NCBI GenBank assembly: GCA_036172665.1
Contig: CM069876.1
Span: 48,825,001-48,889,000 of the forward strand
From: Prosopocoilus inquinatus
Lineage: Eukaryota; Arthropoda; Insecta; Coleoptera; Lucanidae
Reading direction: 5' to 3'
DNA: 64,000 bases
Shown here: positions 34,490 to 45,539 of the stretch, one piece after another
Layout: every line of letters begins with the position of its first letter
How positions within the stretch are numbered: the first letter of the stretch is position 1
The notes under the pieces: model-generated
The model's database searches: none
Seen by the model: the letters and a program-made list of their open reading frames with translations, nothing else
Told to the model about the DNA's origin: nothing
Position numbers and translations under genes: made by a program

Positions 34490-35294
34490 ATTGAAAAGTC
34501 ACAAGTTAAACCGTGCCGGCGAGAAACCGTTCGTTTGTAATCTATGCGATTACAAGTCCAATCATGCAGGACATTTAAGAGTCCATCTGTTAACGCACAC
34601 AGACGAGAAGCCGTTCCGTTGTGACCAATGCGATTACAAAAGTCAACGAGCCGCGAACTTGAAACAGCACAGGTTATTGCACACCGGCGAAAAGCCGTTC
34701 AATTGTACTTTGTGCGATTATAAAGGCCGACAGTTCGCCAAGTTGAAGGAACACATGTCAACACACACAGGCGAGAAACCGTTCTTTTGCGGCGTTTGCG
34801 ATTACAAGTGCCTAAGTACGTCGCAACTGAAACGGCACATGCTGATACACACGGATGAGAAGCCGTACCACTGTGAGCAATGCGATTTCAAAACCGTACG
34901 TGCCGGATGTTTGAAACGCCATATGTTAACACACACCGGCGAAATGCCGTACAGTTGTGACTTGTGTGGTCATAGAGCTCGCGATCTCTCGAAATTGAAG
35001 AGTCATCTGTTCACACACACCGACGAAAAGTTTTTTAGATGTAACCTTTGCAATTATAGAACTCGCGTAGCAAAACGTGTAGAATCGCACAAGTTAAAAA
35101 CCCACGTTGACGAGAAACCGTTCCACTGCTGCAAACATTGCGATTACAAAACCCAGCAAGTCGCACGTTTGAAGCGGCACGTGTTAATACATACCGACGA
35201 GAAGCCTTTTACCTGTGATATTTGCGATTACAAGTGTCGACGTCTTGACTCTTTGAAAAATCATAAGGTGAAACATACCGAGGAGAAGCCATAG
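34490..35294 (+). CDS. Zinc-finger alternative terminal exon 12 (9 fingers)
   Basis: The acceptor is ttgttgttgcag. One base plus 267 codons begin LKSHKLNRAGEKPFVCNLC, so the exon opens with the last half of a finger. Nine fingers follow. The eighth has an extra residue between its cysteines (FHCCKHC). The seventh is followed by SHKLKTHVDEK, with a longer His spacing. Either the common exon supplies the missing finger half or the cassette is 5'-truncated. AATAAA is at 35371. Confidence 0.8.
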
Positions 35295-35399
35295 TGTTTT
35301 AATGTTTGAACTTATTTTTAGAGTAAACATTAAGTAAAAAGGTGTATGCTGTAATAACTGTTGATTACTAAATAAACATTTGAATACTCAACAAAAGAT

Positions 35400-35720
35400 G
35401 TATGGTAACGCACACCGACGAGAAGCCTGGCTTATTTAATCGTATTGTATTGATTTATACTTTGCTTACGTATTTATTTTCGTTAAGACTTTTTTGTTTC
35501 TTCTGACGAGTATTATAAGTCACGATAAAATATCTGATCTTTTTTAAACACCCTGTATTACGTGCATAGACGTTATATATTTTACATAATGTATAAAAAA
35601 TTGCCGGCCGACGGTTGCTAACCTTGAACTCAAAAAAAGAAAAATATCACATATTACCATACACCGGCGATAAGTCTCCATTTTGGGGGCGTATAATAAA
35701 ACACACCGGTGAGAAGCTAC
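35400..35720 (+). pseudogene. Scattered zinc-finger remnants
   Basis: Isolated linker ghosts (acgcacaccgacgagaagcc near 35408, acaccggcgataag near 35664, aaacacaccggtgagaagc near 35699) lie in otherwise unique sequence. No full finger survives. Confidence 0.55.
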
Positions 35721-35791
35721 TCTGTTGTAAACATGTGTTTTGAAGCGAAAAAAAAAATTGTGATATTTGATACGTCCGTGTCTTGTTTCAG

Positions 35792-36878
35792 ATTTCGCAA
35801 ACCTCAATCTGAGAGTCAGGCGAAGAAAACAATCGAATGCCGAATATGCAACTCCAGGTTCAAAACTAAAGAGAGTTTGCGGCGGCACGTGATGCTGCAT
35901 TCCGACGAGAAACCCTTCTACTGCGCTTTGTGCGATTACAAATTCCAAACGGTCAGCACTTTGAAATACCACATGCTGGTACACACCGGCGAGAAACCGT
36001 TCAGCTGTAACCTTTGCGACTACAAATCGCGGGTGTCGCAGAACTTAAAACGTCACATGCTGACGCACACCGAGGAGAAGCCGTTCAGTTGCGATATCTG
36101 CGATTACAAGTGCAAGGATTACAGGCATATGAAACTGCACGTGTTGGTGCACACCGACGAGAAGCCGTTTTGCTGCGACCACTGCGATTATAAATGCGGA
36201 CAGCTCGGGCATTTGAGGCGGCACACGTTGATTCACACGGGCGAGAAGCCGTTCGTCTGCGATCTCTGCGATTATAGGTGCCGAGAGCCGGCGAAGTTGA
36301 AGCAGCACGCGTTGAAGCACGCCGGCGATAAGTCGTCGCCGTCTTTCAACTGTGGCCTTTGCGATTACAGCTGCGAGGAAGCCGACAGGATGAAACTGCA
36401 CATGTTGGCGCACATCGACGAGAAGCCGTTCCGCTGCGAATACTGCAATTACAAGGGGCTTAATTTGAAGCGGCACATGTCGATCCACAGGGGCGAGAAG
36501 CGGCGGCTTTCTTGCGACCTGTGCGATTATAAGTGCTCGGCGCCGTCGAAGATGAAGAGGCACAAGTTGATACACATCGACGAGAAGCCGTTCAGCTGTA
36601 ACCTTTGCGATTATAGGTCGCGGTACGCCGTCCATTTGAATCGGCACTTGTTGAAACACACCGACGAGAAACCGTTGAGTTGTGGCGTTTGCGATTACCG
36701 ATGCCGGGAGAAATGTCAGTTGAAGATGCACATGTCGAAGCACGCTGGTGAGAAACCGATCGGGTGTTGTTTTTGCGATTTCAAATGTAAAAGTCACAAG
36801 GAGTTCAAGCAACACATGTCGAGGAGGCATATTCACGAGAGCGCGACTGTTGCGAGCGAGCAACCTTCAAACGATTAA
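35792..36878 (+). CDS. Zinc-finger alternative terminal exon 13 (12 fingers)
   Basis: After gtcttgtttcag, one base plus 361 codons begin FRKPQSESQAKKTIECRIC. There are twelve fingers. The eighth (FRCEYCNYKGLNLKRHMSIH) is three residues short between Cys and His, like finger 6 of exons 3 and 7. The linkers around it vary (HAGDKSSPSF, HRGEKRRL). The exon ends in an acidic/Ser tail (HESATVASEQPSND). The opening motif VECRICNS/IECRICNS is shared with exon 16. The polyadenylation signal is uncertain. Confidence 0.85.
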
Positions 36879-37139
36879 AAATGTACACGTATGTACTATC
36901 GTGCTCAGTTAGAATGATGCCACTCGGCCCTTATTGAAAAGGGAAGATTTTAGTTGCGTAACGTTTTTATTGAGCGTGATAGTACCGGCGCATTTGTTGA
37001 GTTTTATTACATTTTTTTTTTGTTTCATGTTTTGTACAAATATTTTTATTACGATTATTATAATTTGTTACAACAGTTTTTAAATTTAATATTGCCAAAG
37101 TAAATAATATTATTTTGTTAAACAATGTTCGTAATAATT

Positions 37140-37860
37140 TCTATCCCGCCTCTGAACTTCCGAACGAAACGTTTTCGCCGATAGATGACGCACAATTTTG
37201 AAATCGCTTGAAACTTCATTAGAAAAAAATAAAAATAAGAAAGAAACAAAAGACGATTATTTAACAAATGCAAGCGACATGAAATGCCCAACGATTTTGT
37301 CGAAAACTCTTTCGTTTTTTTGTTACTTTGGCGTCAGAAAATAAATGAAGAGAAAATTGAACTGTTCGAAGCGCCATCTATTGTATCAAAGTGAAAACCA
37401 ATTTGATCTATTTGAAATATCAATGATACGATTTCATCGTTGCATTCTCATTCACAATCAGCAAAAATAAAATGTTTAAACCAAATCGAAAATAATATAA
37501 AACCATCAGTTATTCGGGGCGCCATCTGTTGTCTAAAAGTGAAAGCTATTTTAATTGATTGAATTGAATTGAATCCCGTAATAGCGCTCGCGTTCTCAGC
37601 TTCTAACGCATCGCAGTGATATTGGTTTCTAAATTATATTTGAAAATGAAAAATCAGGGCGTAACTGGACGAATCGTCCAAAGCGCCATCTCTTGACGAA
37701 AAGTGAGAAAAATTTTAAATTGTAACCGAAATTCCTGTACAAGCATTTCATGCTCGTGCAGCCGAATCCTGCTCCGCAGTGACTTTAACTTGAAACTTGA
37801 ATTTCAAAACAGGAAATGTGACAGGACTGTATTGTTCGAAGCGCCATCTTTTGACCAAAA
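37140..37860. repeat. Degenerate tandem repeat of about 157 bp carrying GCGCCATCT
   Basis: GCGCCATCT occurs at 37371, 37519, 37683 and 37841. Each copy is followed by TNTTG and an aaaagtgaaa-like tail, and each sits in a loosely repeated context. A related motif, gatagatgacgc, lies at about 37180. The reverse complement AGATGGCGC resembles the core reported for Drosophila CTCF. Confidence 0.65.
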
Positions 37861-37959
37861 GCAAAAGGAACTTGCATCCGAACTTCATTTTCATGCCAGC
37901 GGCGACGCTTTCAGCCAAATCCTGCAATCTAACTTCGCGACGATTCATTCTCGCCTAAT

Positions 37960-38690
37960 CACCTTTTCTTATTATTTTTGTAATATTTTTTATTGTACGA
38001 CGCAAAATAAGAAGTGGTTTCATACTTCAATTGTTTTCTTTTTAGATTCATGATAATTTGCAACCATTACATTTTTCAGAAGAAGCCCGAGACTACTCGT
38101 ATTGAAGAACCTAAGCCCGTCCGCTCCCTAGTCATTACGAAATTTAAAATCGAGAATTGTTTCATATTTCATTGTTATTTATTGTATGATGCAGAATAAG
38201 AAGTAGCGTTTGGTTTCACACTTCAATTGTTTTTTTTTTTTTAATTCATGTTAATTTGCGTTCAAATCGATACATTTTTCGGAAAAAAAACTCATTTTGA
38301 AAAAAAAAAAAACCTAAACGCATCTGCTCTCTAGTCATTATTTAGAAAATTTATTATTATTTTTTTTAATCGAGCTTCGGCCTTTGCGAATTTTTTGTTT
38401 CGGGGGAAGAACCCTGGACATCTTTTCTTATTATATTTCAGTGTTATTTATTGTATGAAGCAGAATAAGAAATAGCGTTTGGTTTCATACTTCAATTGTT
38501 TTTTTTTTTTAATTCATGTTAATTTGCGTTCAAATCGATACATTTTTCAGTAAAAAAAAAATCATTTTAAAAAAACCTAAACCCATCCGCTCTCTAGTCA
38601 TTATTTACAAAATTTTATTTTTTTTTTAATCGAGCTTCCGCCCTTTGCGAATTTTTTGTTTCGGGGGAAGAACCTAACGCCGACTTTATT
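37960..38690. repeat. Three diverged copies of the sequence upstream of exon 14
   Basis: The phrases tttcatacttcaattgtttt, aattcatgttaatttgcg, atacatttttc and ccgctctctagtcattat appear in order three times. The first copy includes acatttttcag and an open segment (KKPETTRIEEPKP), possibly an old exon start. Exon 14 itself follows the last copy. Confidence 0.65.
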
Positions 38691-38698
38691 CATTTCAG

Positions 38699-39491
38699 AT
38701 TCCGAGTGACGTCACAAGTCAAAATAACGAAATCTAAAACTCGCAGGCGCAAGCACACCGCGACGCATTCGGACGAAAAGCCGTTCGTCTGCGAGTTCTG
38801 CGATCACCGGTGCCGCAAGGCCGCCCTGTTGCGGCAGCACATGCTGACGCACACCGACGAGAAGCCGTACACGTGCGACCTCTGCGTTTACAGGTGCCAA
38901 CGGGCGGGCGACTTAAAAAATCACATGCTGACGCACACCGATATTAAACCGTTCTGCTGCGACTACTGCGACTATAAGTGCCGGCAGTTCGGGAATTTGA
39001 AGCGGCACGTTTTGATACACACCGACGAGAAGCCGTTCAGCTGCGACGTTTGCGATTATAAGTCTAGGCGAGCGGGGAATCTGAAGCTGCACAAGTTGGT
39101 GCATAACGACGAGAGGCCGTTCACTTGCGACGTGTGCGATTATCGAGGGCGGGAACTGTCGAAGCTGAAGCAGCACATGTTGACGCACACGGACGAGAAG
39201 CCCTTCGGTTGTCACCTGTGCGATTACAAGTGCCGGCGGGCCAGCAATTTGAGACTGCACACGCAGGTGCACAACGACGAGAAGCCGTTCAGTTGCGACC
39301 TCTGCGATTATAGGTGCCGGGACGCGACGAGGTTGAAGATACACGCGCTGATGCACACCGGCGAGAAACCGTTCGGTTGTGATTTTTGCGAGTACAAGTG
39401 CAAGGAATTGAGGCTGTTGAGGCGGCACAGGGTGAAACACGGCGGCGCGGCGATTGTTGCGAAGCAGCAACCAGAACGTGTGACCAATTAA
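38699..39491 (+). CDS. Zinc-finger alternative terminal exon 14 (8 fingers)
   Basis: After attcatttcag, one base plus 263 codons begin FRVTSQVKITKSKTRRRKH, a basic leader ending in a finger relic (KHTATHSDEKP). Eight contiguous fingers follow, from FVCEFC to FGCDFC, with a short tail (GGAAIVAKQQPERVTN). Fingers 4-6 resemble fingers 5-7 of exon 10 (NLKLHxLVH, FTCDVCDY, GRxLSxLKxH), which suggests shared ancestry. The nearest clear AATAAA is distant (about 40020). Confidence 0.85.
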
Positions 39492-39668
39492 AAAAAAAAA
39501 CATCTGCCAACTGTCAACGTCTCATTTACTTAAGTGGGTGATTAAAAATGACGCGGGCATTACCGACGAGATTAAAAATGCTGTAATCAGCTGTCATTTT
39601 AATGTAGATGTGTGTTGTGATGTATAATCGCGTTTGTCACTTTGAACATACACGTTGTCTACGGAGAA

Positions 39669-39982
39669 GTGTAACATAGGAGTGTCACGTGAGAGCGAGG
39701 AGTTGCGTTGGATTAATGGCGGAAAAGGCGAAGACAATTGAATTCTGACGGCCCCCTCTCCCCTCTTGGGTTAGTTAAGGCGAAGCCGCTCGCTTCATCT
39801 CAGTGTTTTTCGAGACGCGCAACGTCGCATCTGCGGCGACAATTTTGAATAAAATTGATTCTATTTTTTGAATCTATCGTTCCAATGAAGGCTTCCTCTT
39901 TGCAAAATAAAACAAAATAATTGGACATCATTTGCACTTTCAATTGTTTTTGCTCGCACGATACCCAACTCCTATGTTACAC
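39669..39982. repeat. Possible fold-back element, arms 15 bp
   Basis: gtgtaacataggagt and actcctatgttacac are perfectly complementary and 284 bp apart. The enclosed sequence is GC-richer than its surroundings (ggccccctctcccctcttgg). It may be a short terminal-inverted-repeat element. Confidence 0.5.
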
Positions 39983-40134
39983 ATGACGTAATACAATCTG
40001 TATATATCATGCGATACTAATAATAAAATCTTTAAGCAAGTGTTTTTATTGCATTTTTTATTGCCATCCTTTAGATACGATGACGTACGATGTAAATTAA
40101 AACAAATATATTATTAATACAGCTTTTGTTTCAG

Positions 40135-40825
40135 CTATCACGTGATATCTCAAAATGTGATTCAGAATGAAAAGAAACAACACAATTTGATGCACACGGG
40201 CGAGAAGCCACACGGCTGTAACTTTTGCGATTACAAGAGCCGCCAGAACTCGGACCTCAGGCGGCACATGACGATACACACCGACGAGAAGCCGTTTAGT
40301 TGCGAGCTTTGCGATTACAAGTGCCGAAGGATCGCGCTGCTGAACCGGCACGTGCTGATACACACCGAGGAGAAACCGTTCCGTTGCGACTTCTGCGATT
40401 TCAAGTGCCGACTGTCCGGTTACTTGAAGCAGCACTTGCTGACGCACACCGACGACAAGCCTTTCGGCTGTCGCGTCTGCGAATACAAGTGTCGCGCGGC
40501 CAGATCTCTGAAACGTCACATGCTGATACACTCCGGCGAGAAGCCGTTCCGCTGCGACCTTTGCGATTACGTGTGTCGTCACAACGCGACGCTGAACCGG
40601 CACATGTTGAGGCACACCGACGAGAAGCCGTTCTCCTGCGATCTTTGCGATTACAGGTGCCGGCTGGCCGGGAATTTGAAAGACCACATGTTGACGCACA
40701 CCGACGAGAAACCGTTCGGTTGCGACGTGTGCGAGTACAGGTGCAGGCGAGCCGGAAATCTGAGAGCTCACAAGTTGGTGCACTTGCCGAGAAAGGACAA
40801 AGTTAAAAGGAAATTGAAATGTTAA
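40135..40825 (+). CDS. Zinc-finger alternative terminal exon 15 (7 fingers)
   Basis: After agcttttgtttcag, one base plus 229 codons begin YHVISQNVIQNEKKQHNLMH, including the tail of a lost finger (HNLMHTGEKP). Seven intact fingers run from HGCNFC to FGCDVC, with a basic end (LPRKDKVKRKLKC). AATAAA is at 40956. Confidence 0.85.
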
Positions 40826-41237
40826 AACAACACCCGCAGGCGAAAATACGCCACCGAACAGTTTGGGGAATTTTCTTTTTTGGTCGATTTATTTATAAAC
40901 TGTAGATTAGGTTAGGTATATTTGATGGTCTTATATTTATTAAAATCGATGAGTAAATAAATTAAATTAGTTTCAAACCTTGTTTAATAATTTAGTGTTT
41001 GCGCTTTAATAAACAAATGACAGCTGTCAATGTCAATCCAATGTAATAGCCAGTGTTGCCAACTCTGCCTACCGTTCGGTTCGGATCTACTCGATGTACC
41101 TGATTTATCGAATGCAGATTAATTCTATCGGAATTAAAGAAACCAATTAAATTATTTAATTGCAAAAGTATAAATTAAAAAAAAGATAATGAATCTTCTT
41201 TCCCCAACTGTTGAGGTTAATTCACCCTTTGTTTCAG

Positions 41238-42201
41238 CTGTCAACGGATCACCAAAAGAAAAACCGCCGCGAACAAGAAAACCGTCGAATGCCGGATATG
41301 CAATTCCAAATTCACGTCTAACACGTACCTGCGCGAGCACGTTCTGATACACATCGACGAGAAGCCGTTCGCTTGCGACCTCTGCGACTACAAGGGCCGA
41401 AGGCTCGTGCACTTGAAAAAGCATAAGAAAAAACACGCCGACGAGAAGCCGTTCGCTTGTTACCTCTGCGACTATAGAAGCCGCCGCATTGAGAATTTAA
41501 AACAGCACGAGTTGACACACACCGACCAGAAGCCGTACAGTTGTAACCTTTGCGATTACGAGTGTCGCGATCTCAGAAGCTTGAGACAGCACGGGCTGTT
41601 ACACAGCGACAAGAAGCCGTTGGGTTGCGACCTCTGCGATTACAAATGCCGGCAGGCCGGAAGTTTGAAGCAGCACAAGTTAAAGCACACCGGCGAGAAA
41701 CCGTTCGCCTGCGATCTTTGCGAGTATAGGTGTCGGTGCCCTGGAAATCTAAAACTGCATAAGTTGAAACACACCGGCGAGAGGCCGCTCGCCTGTGATC
41801 TCTGCAGTTACACTTGTCGACGTCTTGGAGATTTGAGACAGCACAAGTTAAAACACGCCGAAGAGAAGCCGTTCAGCTGTGACTTTTGTAATTTCAAGTG
41901 CCGACACGACAGAGGTTTGAAACGGCATGTGTTGAGGCACAGCGACGAGAAGCCGTTCGCTTGTGATCTGTGCGATTATAAGTGCCGAGAGCAAAGGTAT
42001 TTAAAGCGACACAGGCTGACGCACACCGAGGAGAAACCGTACGGTTGTGAGCTTTGCGATTACAAATGCCGACAGTACGCAGATTTGAAGGCTCACTTCT
42101 TGAAGCACACCGGCGAGATGCCTTTCGGTTGCGATGTTTGCGATTACAAGTGCCGAGTGCTTCGAAGTCTGAAGCGGCACAAGAAGAAACATGAAATTTG
42201 A
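41238..42201 (+). CDS. Zinc-finger alternative terminal exon 16 (11 fingers)
   Basis: After cctttgtttcag, one base plus 320 codons begin CQRITKRKTAANKKTVECRI. Eleven contiguous fingers follow; most end in HKLKH or HKKKH, and the linkers are mostly TGEKP, TEEKP and SDEKP. The first two fingers lie before the first in-frame start-like codon, so the start must be supplied by splicing. The end reads KRHKKKHEI. AATAAA is at 42266. The last one and a half fingers and the 3' flank are duplicated downstream (43204). Confidence 0.85.
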
Positions 42202-43195
42202 ACTAGAATTGGATTAGAAATGACCAGGAAACTAAATTTTTGAACGACCTGTATACACTATTTACAATAAATTAAAAAAAAAAAATAAATATTTCTTATA
42301 ATTAAGATTTTCTTTTTGAAGTTCTTGTAAAAATTTATTGCATTTTGCGTAATTTGGAAAGTGTGTGTTTATTGCCGTGCTGGCAGTCAGGTCTTTTGCA
42401 TTAATACAAACAATTTAGAATTGGTGAATTTTCTTTCGTGTATAAATTAGGGGAAGGGATCGATATTGACCCTGGGGGGGTCGAAGAGTCTGTAATGGTC
42501 GGTTGGAGGTCAAGAAACCTCCACGGATCATTTGGGTGTCGACGAACAATTACTGGTCGATGAACAATTTACTGGTTGATGAACAATTACTGGTCGATGA
42601 ACAATTTACTGGTCGATGAACAATTAATGCTTCGCCCGGGGTACCGCCACGAATTTAAGGTTACGTTAAATCTATTTGAAAATAGAAACTCTAAGGTTCG
42701 ATTTCATAATCGAGCTAAAGGAGACTTTAAAATAAAAGTCACAGTCGTATGTCCAAAGAGAAGCGAAAATATAATTATTTAAGCATCAGAATGTGACTTT
42801 TGTTTTAACGTCTCTTTTAGTTCGATTTTGAAATCGGGCCTAAACGAGTTAATTTATTTAAAACGTTGCACTAATTTATTTAACGCCGCGTAATAATTTA
42901 TTTAAACGCACGAAGTGCTTTCCTTTCCCCCGGCCGATCGCTTAAATATCCGGGGGGCCGGCGGAGATTCCAAACGGCGATAGAATTTTCTTTGCCTAGC
43001 AAATTCCGGCTCGCAGTGTTTTCGAAACCTCGAGAATTGAGGCGCCAGGCTCTGACGCAAGTAAGACCGATTCGTCACGCATTAGATCGTCACAGTACAA
43101 ACGCATCACCTTACTATAAAATATAGCAAATTGATAACAGCTAAATTTAAATACTTATTAGTCGATTATTATTATTGTTATTATTATTAGTCAGT
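42069..43195 (+). repeat. 1.13-kb tandem duplication, copy A
   Basis: The copy starts inside the penultimate finger of exon 16 (cgacagtacgcagatttgaa) and runs to the gattattattattgttatta stretch. It includes the exon 16 end, a minisatellite of ggtcgatgaacaatttactg units (about 42545-42630), an inverted-repeat element and a GC-rich block. Confidence 0.9.
42693..42842. repeat. Inverted-repeat element (MITE-like), copy A
   Basis: The ends are cgatttcataatcgagctaaa and the complementary tttagttcgattttgaaatcg-gggcc. The inner arms are gactttaaaataaaagtcac and gtgacttttgttttaacgtc. It encodes nothing. Confidence 0.75.
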
Positions 43196-43203
43196 ATGCA
43201 GTA

Positions 43204-44330
43204 CGACAGTACGCAGATTTGAAGGCTCACTTCTTGAAGCACACCGGCGAGATGCCTTTCGGTTGCGATGTTTGCGATTACAAGTGCCGAGTGCTTCGAA
43301 GTCTGAAGCGGCACAAGAAAAAACATGAAATTTGAACTTAGAACTGGATTAGAAATGACCAGGAAACTAAATTTTTGAACGCCCTGTATATACTATTTAC
43401 AATAAATTAAAAAAGAAAAAAGAAAATGTTTCTTATAATTAAGATTTTCTTTCTGAAGTTCTTGTAAAAATTTATTGCATTTTGCGTAATTTGGAAAGTG
43501 TGTGTTTATTGCCGTGCTGGCAGTCAGGTCTTTTGCATTAATACAAACAATTTGGAATTGGTGAGTTTTCTTTAGTGTAAATTAGGGGAAGGAATCGATA
43601 TTGACCCTCGGGGGGTCGAAGAGTCTGTAATGGTCGGTTGGAGGTCAAAAAAAATCCATGGATCATTTGGATGTCGACCAACAATTACCGGTCGATGAAC
43701 AATTACTGATCGATGAACAATTTACCGGTTGATGAACAATTACTGGTCGATGAACAATTTACTGGTTGATGAACAATTAATGCTTCGCCCGGGGTATCAC
43801 CACGAATTTAGGGTTCGTTAAATCTATTTGAAAATAAAAACTCTTAGGCCCGATTTCATAATCGAGCTAAAGGTGACTTTAAAATAAAAGTCACAGTCGT
43901 ATGTCCAAAGAGAAGCGAAAATATAATCATTTATACATCAGAATGTGACTTTTGTTTTAACGTCTCCTTTAGTCCGATTATAAAATCGGGCCTAAACGAG
44001 CTAATTTATTTAAAACGTTGCACTAATTTATTTAACACCGCGTAATAATTTATTTAAACGCACGAAGTGCATTCCTTTCCCCCGGGCCGATCGCTTAAAC
44101 ATCCGGGGGGCCGGCGGAGATTCCAAACGGCGATAGAATTTTCTTTGCCTAGCAAATTCCGGCTCGCCGTGTTTTCGAAACCTCGAGAATTGAGGCGCCA
44201 GGCTCTGACGCAAGATTCGTCACGCATTAGATCGTCACAGTACAAACGCATCACCTTACTATAAAATATAGCAAATTGATAACAGCGAAATTTAAATACT
44301 TATTAGTCGATTATTATTATTATTAGTCGA
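43204..44330 (+). repeat. 1.13-kb tandem duplication, copy B
   Basis: This copy is offset by 1,134 bp from copy A and has few differences. It carries an orphan last finger of exon 16 (43204-43335, ending in the same KRHKKKHEI and stop) without any acceptor, so that fragment is a pseudogene piece. Confidence 0.9.
43844..43994. repeat. Inverted-repeat element (MITE-like), copy B
   Basis: This copy retains perfect ends, ttaggcccgatt and aatcgggcctaa. The same GGGCCTAA-type end occurs on the fold-backs at 45988-46117 and 50961-51095. Confidence 0.75.
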
Positions 44331-44377
44331 CGTAACTTTTTTCTCGTTTGCTCGTCATTTTTGATCGCCCGTTTCAG

Positions 44378-45518
44378 TTCCAGGCTCCCCTTCAGGATTC
44401 GCCTGCTGCGAAAACTTAACCTGCAGTGTTCGGAATGCAACTACAAGGGCTACAACGAGCGTCAGCTTCAGGTCCACGTCGCCCAACATCACAAGCAGGC
44501 GCCCAAAAATACCGAAAATGACAGTTGGATCAAAAATGAGGACGACGACGCCGACTATTTGGAGGAAACGGAGGAGGAAGGTGAAGATTCCGAAGAAAAA
44601 AATTTCAACGAAGACGTAGCAGCCAAGGCCGAGGTTTTAGACGAGGACGAGACGAGGCCCTTCAAGTGCGTGATCTGCGGGAACGGATTTACGCGCGAGT
44701 ACAACATGCGCAGACACTTGAAGACGCACAAGGACATAAAGTCGTTCGTGTGCAAGCGATGCGGGTTGAAGTTCACGCGCGCGGAGCACCTCAGAGAGCA
44801 CGTGGCGATGAAACACACCGGCGATAAGTCGTACGAGTGCGACGTATGCGGCTACAAATGCACCAAGCCGAGCAGATTAAGGGACCATCTGGCCACGCAC
44901 GACCTCAAAAAGCTCGAATGTGAAGAGTGCGGGTATAAATGCAGTCTGTCACGGACCTTGAAGCAGCACATGAAGATGAAGCATGGTAAGGAGGAGGAAA
45001 AGCCGACTGTGGTCTTCAAGTGCGAGCAGGGGGATTTCAAGAGCCCCCAGAAGGGCAGCGTGAAAAGGCACGAGCTGACGCACCTCGATAAGAAACCCTT
45101 GAAATGCGGACTGTGTGATTACGCGTGCGTCAGAGTCGAGCACTTAAAAGCGCACATGTACAAACACACGGGGGAGAAGCCGTTCAGGTGCGACGTTTGC
45201 AACTACACCACCGCGCAGGCAAAAAGCTTAGCCCTGCACAAGTACACGCACACCGACGATAAGCCGTTGAAGTGCGACGTCTGCGATTACAAGTGCATTC
45301 AACCGAAGTACCTCAAGATGCACATGTTTAAACACAACGGGGAGAAACCGCTGAGGTGCGGCGAGTGCGAGTTTAGGTGCGTGGCCAACGCGGATCTGAA
45401 GAGGCACCAGTACACTCACAACAAGGAAAAACCCTATAAGTGTAAGCACTGCGATTACCAGTGCATACAACCGCAGGATTTGACGAACCATCTTAACAGA
45501 AAGCATGCGCACGAGTGA
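44378..45518 (+). CDS. Zinc-finger alternative terminal exon 17 (10 fingers, acidic insert)
   Basis: After cgcccgtttcag, one base plus 379 codons begin SRLPFRIRLLRKLNLQCSEC. One finger (NYKGYNERQLQVH) is followed by an acidic segment of about 65 residues (YLEETEEEGEDSEEKNFNED). Nine further fingers follow, with one degenerate unit among them (FKCEQGDFKSPQKGSVKRH, second Cys lost). It is unlike the other cassettes in carrying a non-finger acidic domain, and it is the last in the series. The stop is TGA at 45518; AATAAA runs occur near 46207. Confidence 0.85.
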
Positions 45519-45539
45519 CAGGCTCAATTTTCGTCTTTA

